7,336 nucleotides of DNA from a bacterium (GTDB lineage Bacteria; B130-G9), in contig DATLAJ010000019.1 in assembly GCA_035527515.1 (NCBI GenBank), positions 1-7,336 of the forward strand, in the 5' to 3' direction. The position numbers were made by a program, and so were the translations under genes. The notes beneath the pieces are model-generated. The model searched no databases, was not told the DNA's origin, and worked only from the letters and a program-made list of their open reading frames with translations. Below are positions 1 to 5,242 of this stretch, one piece after another (position 1 is the first letter of the stretch; each line of letters begins with the position of its first letter).

Positions 1-529
1 GCGAGCATAGATCGCCGGACGACCCGACGCTGCCCTGCGACGGGACCCAGGGGTGTACCTTCCTGTTCAACATCTCGGCGAGAAGGACGAGCAGGGAGGA
101 TCGGACGCCCGACAAGCCTTGCGCAAACGTCCGCAACCGAAGCAGCATCGTGGCGCGGACGACCTCTGATGCAAGAGGTGGCCCCACGCCAGTCGCGTGG
201 CTCAAGAGGATGTTCTCTGAGAGCTTGCAGCAATCCGCAAAAGTCTCCACCGGCTTGTCGCGATTGATCCCAAGCCCCGTGTTGACGCCATATATCAGCA
301 AGAGATGCCGCTTGTCGGGCGGCGCTGCCGCAAACTCGCGCTGTGCCCTGATGACTGCCTCTCTGATCAACGCTGCACTTTGCTCTGTCCGCTTGAGGCT
401 CTCCGCGGCGACCACGACCCGCGCAAGCCGGCCCTCGTCGTCGCCGCGCGCAACCGCCACAAGCTTCTCCAGCGTCAGGCACTCGGGGCTGTGATCGATG
501 ACGACTGGGTTCTCGATAGGTTTCCCCAT
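1..529 (-). CDS. hutH: Histidine ammonia-lyase-like MIO enzyme, N-terminal part (runs off the left edge)
   Basis: Translating the minus strand from the ATG at 529 gives 176 uninterrupted codons up to the window edge. Family landmarks are clear: YGVNTGLG at residues 80-87 (catalytic Tyr80, equivalent to Tyr53 of Pseudomonas HutH), LSHATGVG at 109-116 (the HutH-type Ser-His rather than the His-Leu of tyrosine lyases), SGVR at 140-143, and GSVGSSGDL at 166-174, where the MIO electrophile forms. HutH removes ammonia from L-histidine to give urocanate in the cytosol, the first step of histidine breakdown. The MIO triad reads Ser-Ser-Gly (170-172) instead of the usual Ala-Ser-Gly, so aromatic lyase or aminomutase activity remains possible. 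The gene follows hisS on the same strand, 82 bases downstream. The start is uncertain: the frame stays open upstream, with a GTG at 532 and another at 601 that has AGGG five bases before it. I chose 529 because homologues begin near there. The family is confident; the exact substrate is inferred. Confidence 0.85.
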   Translation of the reverse strand, partial: MGKPIENPVVIDHSPECLTLEKLVAVARGDDEGRLARVVVAAESLKRTEQSAALIREAVIRAQREFAAAPPDKRHLLLIYGVNTGLGINRDKPVETFADCCKLSENILLSHATGVGPPLASEVVRATMLLRLRTFAQGLSGVRSSLLVLLAEMLNRKVHPWVPSQGSVGSSGDLCS

Positions 530-611
530 CACGTAGAGCAAGGGGCACCCATTCTCATGGTTGCCAGCGTTGCCGACGTTCCTGTCGCTATGATGGTGCA
601 CGACGTCCCTG

Positions 612-2090
612 CTAGAGCCCTGAATGACCCGCGAGGAGCCCAGCTATCCGCTCGGCCATCTCGCTGCGCGGGACGGTCTGCTGGCTCTGTTCATGTTTTA
701 GCCACTCTGACCGCTCAGCCATTTTGGATGCAACTTCCTTGCCACGTCTAAGGTCCTTGATGGACACGGCATCGTGCTCAAGCTCGTCCTCGCCAGCAAT
801 CAGTGCAAGAGGGATGCCTCGCTGGTCTGCATACTTGAGCTGCTTACCGATGTTGCCCCTGCCGAGGTACAGCTCTGCGCAGATGCCGGCCCTGCGGAGC
901 TCAAACGTCCATTTGACGTATTCGTTCGCGAGTTTCTCGTCCATCTGCGTCACGAGAACCTGAGGTCCGGCTGCGCTCTTCTGACCGAGTTGGCCGTGAA
1001 CCTTGAGCACATCAACCAGGCGGTCAATGCCGATCGAGGCGCCTGTCGCGGGGACTTTCTGGCCTGTGAATCGCTCGACGAGGTTGTCATAGCGTCCGCC
1101 CCCGGCGATGCTCATAGAATACTGGCCGCCTGAGTCAGACTGAAGCAGCGAGGCCTCGAACACCGGCCCAGTGTAGTAGGTGAGGCCGCGCACGACAGTC
1201 GGGTCAAAGACGACTCTGCTCTCGTCGTAACCCGCCGCCGTCAGGAACTCGTCTATCTCGACCAATTCGCGAACGCCGCGGTTGCCCTCCTGCGATTCGC
1301 CCGCAATCCCTCGCAGCGCCTCGCACACGTCCTTCCTGCTCTTTCGTGCTGCGTTGAGATACTCGACGACGACGTTGGCCTGTGCGTTGGTCAGTCCCGC
1401 GCCCTCCGTGAAGTCTCCTGAATCGTCCATCCGCCCCTGCCGCAGGAGCTTGACGATGCCCTCCATGCCGAGCCGGTCGAACTTGTCGATGCAGCGCATC
1501 ACGCGCGTGGCCGTAGTAGCACCGCTCCCTGGCTCCGTGTCAACACCGGCGGCCTCTAGCACGCCGTTTAGGACACGGCGGTTGCCAACGCGAACGGTGA
1601 ACTTGCCCGCAAGCCCCAGCTCCTCGAACGCATCGCACAGAATACAGCATATCTCCGCGTCGGCAGCCATGCGAGCGCTGCCCACTGTGTCGATGTCGAA
1701 CTGGACGAACTCACGGAAACGGCCGGGACCCGGCTTTTCTATGCGGAACGCCGAGCCGACTTGATAGCGTCTAAAAGGCTTGGGCAGCTCCCTATGCTGG
1801 GCGACGTAACGGGACAGGGGAGCGGTCAGGTCGTATCTGAGGGCGAGCCACTCGGGCTGATCGCCCCGAAAAGAGAAGACGCCCTCCTCGGGTAGCCCCG
1901 TCTCCTGGATGAACTTGCCCAGCATCTCGGCGAACTCCACCGTGGGCGTCTGAAGCGGAGCGAAGCCGTAACGCTCATAGACCTTGCGTATCCTGTCGAT
2001 CATCTCGTAGCGCGCTACAAGGTCCTCGCCCCCGACATCACGGAATCCCCGGGGAAGCCTCGGCCTCGGTCGTTTAATCTTCTCGCTCAT
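612..2090 (-). CDS. hisS: Histidyl-tRNA synthetase, divergent alphaproteobacterial-like type
   Basis: This 492-residue class IIa synthetase attaches histidine to tRNA-His in the cytosol. Motif 2 spans about residues 106-137 (RYQVGSAFRIEKPGPGRFR then EFVQFD). The histidine-binding segment RGLTYYTGPVFE lies at 301-312 with catalytic Arg301 (E. coli Arg259). GGGRYDNLVERFTG at 330-343 and ATGASIGIDRL at 348-358 form motif 3. The anticodon-binding domain follows from about residue 375. The protein is longer than the usual bacterial enzyme of about 425 residues. The PRGF start, LRYDLTAP, EKPGPGRFR and the tail QQTVPRSE recall the HisRS of Caulobacter-like Alphaproteobacteria; this comparison is from memory. 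Aligning motif 2 with E. coli puts Lys119 at Arg116 and Gly121 at Gln118, two residues that read the G-1:C73 pair. The ATG at 2090 has only a weak AAGAAA upstream. The gene lies 52 bases after tRNA-His on the same strand with no terminator between, so co-transcription is likely. Confidence 0.97.
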   Translation of the reverse strand: MSEKIKRPRPRLPRGFRDVGGEDLVARYEMIDRIRKVYERYGFAPLQTPTVEFAEMLGKFIQETGLPEEGVFSFRGDQPEWLALRYDLTAPLSRYVAQHRELPKPFRRYQVGSAFRIEKPGPGRFREFVQFDIDTVGSARMAADAEICCILCDAFEELGLAGKFTVRVGNRRVLNGVLEAAGVDTEPGSGATTATRVMRCIDKFDRLGMEGIVKLLRQGRMDDSGDFTEGAGLTNAQANVVVEYLNAARKSRKDVCEALRGIAGESQEGNRGVRELVEIDEFLTAAGYDESRVVFDPTVVRGLTYYTGPVFEASLLQSDSGGQYSMSIAGGGRYDNLVERFTGQKVPATGASIGIDRLVDVLKVHGQLGQKSAAGPQVLVTQMDEKLANEYVKWTFELRRAGICAELYLGRGNIGKQLKYADQRGIPLALIAGEDELEHDAVSIKDLRRGKEVASKMAERSEWLKHEQSQQTVPRSEMAERIAGLLAGHSGL

Positions 2091-2142
2091 AACAGTTTCT
2101 TGCCACGCGTTCTCAGTTATGGACTACATAATGACGCAAAAG

Positions 2143-2217
2143 TACTGGCGTCGGGACTCGAACCCGAGACCTCCTGATCCACAGTCAGGTGCTCTAGCCT
2201 GGCTGAGCTACGCCAGC
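2143..2217 (-). tRNA. tRNA-His (anticodon GTG), lacking G-1 and C73
   Basis: The minus strand folds as a full cloverleaf. The acceptor stem is GCTGGCG with CGCCAGT, D stem GCTC/GAGC, anticodon stem CCTGA/TCAGG around the loop CTGTGGA (anticodon GTG), a five-base variable loop, and T stem TCGGG/CCCGA around TTCGAGT. The first acceptor pair is G1.U72. Position -1 is T and the discriminator 73 is A, where nearly all tRNA-His have G-1 and C73. CCA is not encoded; CTT follows the discriminator. The gene stands between its promoter and hisS, the gene for its own synthetase. Confidence 0.96.
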
Positions 2218-2225
2218 ACAAACTT

Positions 2226-2251
2226 CGGCTCGCGCACGAGGCAGCGAGCCG
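2226..2251 (-). other. Hairpin in the 5' leader of tRNA-His
   Basis: A perfect 8-base inverted repeat, CGGCTCGC (2226-2233) and GCGAGCCG (2244-2251), encloses a 10-base loop. It lies between the predicted transcription start near 2261 and the tRNA 5' end at 2217, so it would form a stem-loop in the precursor. No T-run follows on the minus strand, so it is not an intrinsic terminator. A role in precursor processing or stability is conjecture. Confidence 0.5.
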
Positions 2252-2267
2252 CTGAACTTCAAGAGGA

Positions 2268-2296
2268 ACCATAACGATCGAAGCCTTTTCCGTCAA
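2268..2296 (-). promoter_or_regulatory. Sigma70-like promoter for tRNA-His and hisS
   Basis: On the minus strand, TTGACG (plus 2291-2296, five of six matches to the -35 consensus) is followed after 17 bases by TATGGT (plus 2268-2273, four of six matches to the -10). The start would fall near 2261, about 45 bases before the tRNA. Spacing is ideal. This is the only good promoter seen upstream of the tRNA-His, hisS and ammonia-lyase genes. Confidence 0.6.
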
Positions 2297-2311
2297 GGTG
2301 GTCAGTCGATC

Positions 2312-2340
2312 TTGAATGTGCAGGGCGTTTGGGTTACTAG
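2312..2340 (+). promoter_or_regulatory. Weak candidate promoter for polA
   Basis: TTGAAT (2312-2317), a 17-base spacer and TACTAG (2335-2340) make a poor sigma70-like match with correct spacing. Transcription would start around 2347, almost on the ATG at 2349, giving a leaderless or nearly leaderless message. That fits the lack of a ribosome binding site, but the -10 matches only three of six consensus bases. Confidence 0.2.
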
Positions 2341-2348
2341 CTAGTGCC

Positions 2349-5021
2349 ATGTTTGGACGCAAGAAGATATACCTCATTGATGGGCACGCGTTCATCTACC
2401 GGTCGTTCTACGGTGAGAGGACGCTTGCCACCTCGAGCGGCTTGCCGACGAACGCTATCTTTGGCTTCGTCAATTCACTGCTACACCTGATCGAGACGCA
2501 GGACGTCGAGTACATTGCTGTTGCGTTCGACACGCCCGGGCCAACGTTTCGTAACGACATATACCCCGAGTACAAGGCCAACAGACCCAAGCCGCCGGCG
2601 GAGCTCATCGCGCAGATTCCGCACATCAAGGAGCTGCTTGGCGCGATGAGAATAACAACGCTTGAAGAGAATCGGTTCGAGGCGGACGACATTCTGGGGA
2701 CACTCGCAGTGAAGGCCAAGCAGGCAGGCTTTGACGTAGTCATCGTTACCTCCGACAAGGACGCGTTTCAGCTGGTTGACGACGCAGTCTGCGTGTTCGA
2801 TCCGTGGAAGGACGTTACTTACAACGTTGATGGCGTGCATGAGAAACTTGGCGTGCGGCCAGAGCAGGTTCGGGATTTCCTCGCTCTGACAGGCGACCCG
2901 ACCGACAACGTGCCCGGAGTCCCGAAGGTCGGTCCCAAGACCGCTGCCTCGCTGCTTGCGCGGTTTGGGTCGGTTGAGGCTATGTTGTCCCAGCCGCATG
3001 AGGCGCCAGATGACAAGGCGTTGAGGAAAGTTATCGAGAACGCAGACGTCGCGAGGACCGCGCTCATGCTCGTAACGATCAGAACCGATGTCCCAGTTGA
3101 GGCTGACATGGCGAGATTTGCCCGGAGGGAGCCCGACCAAGACGCGCTGCTTGAGCTCTTGCAGCGGCTCGAGTTCGTCTCGCTGGCCAATCGCCTTCTC
3201 AACAAGACGGCAAGCACCAAGAAGGATTACAGGGCAATTATCACGCCGGAGCAGCTTGAGGAGCTGAAACAGGAACTGCTGTCAGCTGAGGAGTTCGCGG
3301 TGGATACCGAGACTACTGGCACCGACGCTGTCTCATGCGACATGATCGGCCTGTCGTTCGCCACGCGGCCCAACTGTGGCTCCTACATCCCGCTTGCGCA
3401 CAGCTACCTGGGCGCCACGAGGCAGCTGGATAGGTCCCTTGTCCTGAGCCAGCTGAGGCCAATCCTCGAGGACCCGAGCAGGCGCAAAATTGGCCAGAAC
3501 ATCAAGTTCGACCTACTGGTCTTACGCAACCAGGGTGTCCAATTGAGAGGCATATCGTTCGACACGATGATAGCCGATTACCTTCTTCGACCAACGGTGA
3601 GAGCGCACAACCTCGACGCTCTGGCGCTTCACTATCTTGGCTATCAAACCACAACCTACAAGGAGCTCGTCCCTCCCCGGTCGGCTATTCGGGACCTTCG
3701 GGACATCGAGATCGCCAGGGTCGCCGATTACGCGTCGGAGGACGCTGACATCGCCCTAATGTTGAAGCAAGAGCTCGAGCCAGCGCTCAAAACGCAGGGG
3801 CTGGATAAGCTGTTTTACGAAATAGAGATGCCGCTCGTGTCGGTCCTTGCGGACATGGAACAGCGAGGGGTGAGGCTTGATCTCGGGATCCTCGCCAAGA
3901 TGTCGAAAGAGCTCGAACGTGAGCTTGCATCCATTGAGGAGAAGGTATTTCTTATCGCTGGCGAGGAGTTCAACATCAACTCGCCGAAGCAGCTCGCCCA
4001 CGTTCTGTTCGATAAGTTAGGTCTGCCGAAGGGCCGCAAGACTAAGAAAGAATACTCGACGGACATCAACGTGCTGCAGTCGCTGGCAAAGATTCACCCG
4101 CTGCCAGCGGAGCTTATCGCCTACCGTGAGCTTGCCAAGCTCAAATCGACGTACGTCGATGCGCTCCCGAAGCTCGTCAACCCAAAGACAGGCAGAATCC
4201 ACACCTCGTTCAACCAGACGATCACTGCCACTGGCCGGCTCTCAAGCAGCGAGCCAAATCTTCAGAATATCCCGATAAGGACTGAGATCGGCAGAAGGAT
4301 TCGCCAGGCCTTCATCCCAGAAGACGGCTACGTGCTCGCCTCGTTCGACTACTCACAGATCGAGCTCCGCATTCTTGCGCACCTGTCTGGCGATCCGGAC
4401 CTCGTCTCAGCGTTCAAGGCCGGCAAGGACATTCACGCTAGGACGGCTTCCACGCTCTTCTCGGTTGCAGAGGAGGATGTGACTCGCGAGATGCGCAGCC
4501 AGGCCAAGACTATCAACTTTGGGGTCATATATGGGATGGGCCCGTTCAGGCTCTCCCAGGACCTGGGGATCGAGATGAGCAGGGCAAAGCGATACATCGA
4601 CGACTACTTCGCCAAGCATTCTAAGGTCAGGGAGCTGATCGAGGCAACGTTGAAGAAGGCAGCGTCGGATGGCTACGTGGAGACGATGTTCGCCAGGAGG
4701 CGGGACGTGCCCGAGATCAGAAGCACCGACCGCCAACGGTGCGAGGCGGCAAAGCGCGCGGCCTTCAACACGATCGTCCAGGGCTCGGCGGCCGACATAA
4801 TCAAGATCGTCATGGTCAAGCTGGCCGAGGCGATGCCTGAATCTCGGCTCGACGCGTTCATGATCCTCCAGGTTCATGACGAGCTCGTTTTCGAGGTCCG
4901 GCGGGAGCAGTTAGACAATGCCATCGAGACAATCAGGCCGATTATGGAGCAAAGCGTTCGGCTTGACGTGCCGCTGGTTACCTCGGCCGAGGCGGGTGAG
5001 AACTGGATGGAAGCCAAATAG
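2349..5021 (+). CDS. polA: DNA polymerase I with 5' nuclease and intact proofreading domain
   Basis: The 890-residue enzyme removes RNA primers and fills gaps in lagging-strand synthesis and excision repair. The 5' nuclease (about 5-290) shows YLIDGHAFIYR, EADD at 111-114, TSDKD at 134-138 and GDPTDNVPGVPKVGPKTA at 182-199. The 3'-5' exonuclease keeps all three motifs: DTE at 319-321, NIKFD at 384-388 and YASED at 461-465, so proofreading should work; many Pol I enzymes have lost it. Polymerase motif A is DYSQIELRI (Asp667). Motif B is RSQAKTINFGVIYG (Arg716, Lys720, Phe724, Tyr728). Motif C is HDE at 843-845. Phe724, the E. coli Phe762 equivalent, predicts discrimination against dideoxynucleotides. 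Length is near the usual 830-930. The ATG at 2316 would add eleven residues, but MFGRKKIYLIDG from 2349 matches the family's normal N terminus; neither start has a clear ribosome binding site. The gene is divergent from tRNA-His. Confidence 0.97.
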   Translation: MFGRKKIYLIDGHAFIYRSFYGERTLATSSGLPTNAIFGFVNSLLHLIETQDVEYIAVAFDTPGPTFRNDIYPEYKANRPKPPAELIAQIPHIKELLGAMRITTLEENRFEADDILGTLAVKAKQAGFDVVIVTSDKDAFQLVDDAVCVFDPWKDVTYNVDGVHEKLGVRPEQVRDFLALTGDPTDNVPGVPKVGPKTAASLLARFGSVEAMLSQPHEAPDDKALRKVIENADVARTALMLVTIRTDVPVEADMARFARREPDQDALLELLQRLEFVSLANRLLNKTASTKKDYRAIITPEQLEELKQELLSAEEFAVDTETTGTDAVSCDMIGLSFATRPNCGSYIPLAHSYLGATRQLDRSLVLSQLRPILEDPSRRKIGQNIKFDLLVLRNQGVQLRGISFDTMIADYLLRPTVRAHNLDALALHYLGYQTTTYKELVPPRSAIRDLRDIEIARVADYASEDADIALMLKQELEPALKTQGLDKLFYEIEMPLVSVLADMEQRGVRLDLGILAKMSKELERELASIEEKVFLIAGEEFNINSPKQLAHVLFDKLGLPKGRKTKKEYSTDINVLQSLAKIHPLPAELIAYRELAKLKSTYVDALPKLVNPKTGRIHTSFNQTITATGRLSSSEPNLQNIPIRTEIGRRIRQAFIPEDGYVLASFDYSQIELRILAHLSGDPDLVSAFKAGKDIHARTASTLFSVAEEDVTREMRSQAKTINFGVIYGMGPFRLSQDLGIEMSRAKRYIDDYFAKHSKVRELIEATLKKAASDGYVETMFARRRDVPEIRSTDRQRCEAAKRAAFNTIVQGSAADIIKIVMVKLAEAMPESRLDAFMILQVHDELVFEVRREQLDNAIETIRPIMEQSVRLDVPLVTSAEAGENWMEAK

Positions 5022-5082
5022 CCTGCTTGTTGCGGCGCGTGTCCCAATTCTCGCTGTTCGATCTGATTGGCTGGATTTCATG

Positions 5083-5112
5083 TTGACTTTGCGTGTGTTA
5101 AGATGTCAGAAT
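5083..5112 (+). promoter_or_regulatory. Candidate extended -10 promoter for the secreted repeat protein
   Basis: TTGACT (5083-5088, five of six) is followed after 18 bases by CAGAAT (5107-5112, four of six), preceded by TGT (5104-5106), which supplies an extended -10 element. Transcription would begin near 5119, leaving a leader of roughly 125 bases before the ATG at 5243. A promoter here is expected because the gene follows polA after 221 bases. Confidence 0.45.
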
Positions 5113-5130
5113 TGAATGAATGCGTGTGTT
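5090..5130 (+). repeat. Ten-base direct repeat around the candidate -10, possible operator
   Basis: TGCGTGTGTT occurs exactly at 5090-5099 and 5121-5130, with start points 31 bases apart (about three helical turns). One copy lies in the promoter spacer and the other just after the predicted start site. A looser relative, TGTTTGTGTG, follows at 5136-5145. A regulator binding one face of the helix could use such sites; no protein is implied by the sequence. Confidence 0.35.
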
Positions 5131-5154
5131 GGGCTTGTTTGTGTGAGTAACAGA

Positions 5155-5193
5155 AGGGAGGTGATGCCTCGGGCGGTGTTAAGGAGGTCTTAG
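5155..5193 (+). promoter_or_regulatory. Leader element with two Shine-Dalgarno-like tracts and a nine-codon ORF
   Basis: GGAGGTGAT (5157-5165) and AAGGAGGT (5181-5188) each complement the 16S rRNA 3' end. An ATG at 5164 opens a nine-codon frame (MPRAVLRRS) ending in TAG at 5191-5193, but GGAGG is only two bases before it, too close for normal initiation. The central CCTC (5167-5170) can pair with GAGG on either side (5158-5161 or 5184-5187), so two alternative hairpins are possible. CGGGCGGTGT (5170-5179) matches the complement of the conserved 16S 1396-1405 segment. The element lies 50-88 bases upstream of the secreted-protein gene. Control of translation or message stability is inference; no known riboswitch class was recognised. 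Confidence 0.4.
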
Positions 5194-5230
5194 TCAAGCT
5201 TTGAGTGGCACAGATTTCAACCAAAAGCAT

Positions 5231-5235
5231 GAGGG
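5231..5235 (+). promoter_or_regulatory. Ribosome binding site of the secreted repeat protein
   Basis: GAGGG stands seven bases before the ATG at 5243. It decides that start, which also places a signal peptide at the very N terminus. The nearby ATG at 5229 is in another frame and meets a stop after eleven codons. Confidence 0.7.
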
Positions 5236-5242
5236 TTTTGCA

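Noticed and set aside
150-751. Two plus-strand open frames (150-494 and 305-751)
   Set aside because: They lie antisense to the ammonia-lyase and the end of hisS, whose minus-strand products carry clear family motifs. The plus-strand products are low-complexity and match nothing recognised.
2131-2142. Short T-run after tRNA-His as a terminator
   Set aside because: Only four T follow the tRNA on the minus strand and there is no GC-rich hairpin of its own, so read-through into hisS is more likely.
2117-2395. Minus-strand open frame covering the tRNA-His gene
   Set aside because: It spans the tRNA, its promoter and the polA start, and its product looks like translated tRNA sequence. It is a chance frame.
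5044-5070. Possible polA terminator from the inverted repeat CCAAT/ATTGG
   Set aside because: Only five AT-rich pairs, a 17-base loop and no T-run; too weak to call a terminator.
4918-5115. Plus-strand open frame overlapping the polA end
   Set aside because: Most of it overlaps the conserved polA C terminus in another frame, and it has no recognisable motif.
5113-5242. Known riboswitch (for example cyclic di-GMP, cobalamin or T-box) in the leader
   Set aside because: None of the conserved cores I know is visible; only the Shine-Dalgarno-like element stands out.
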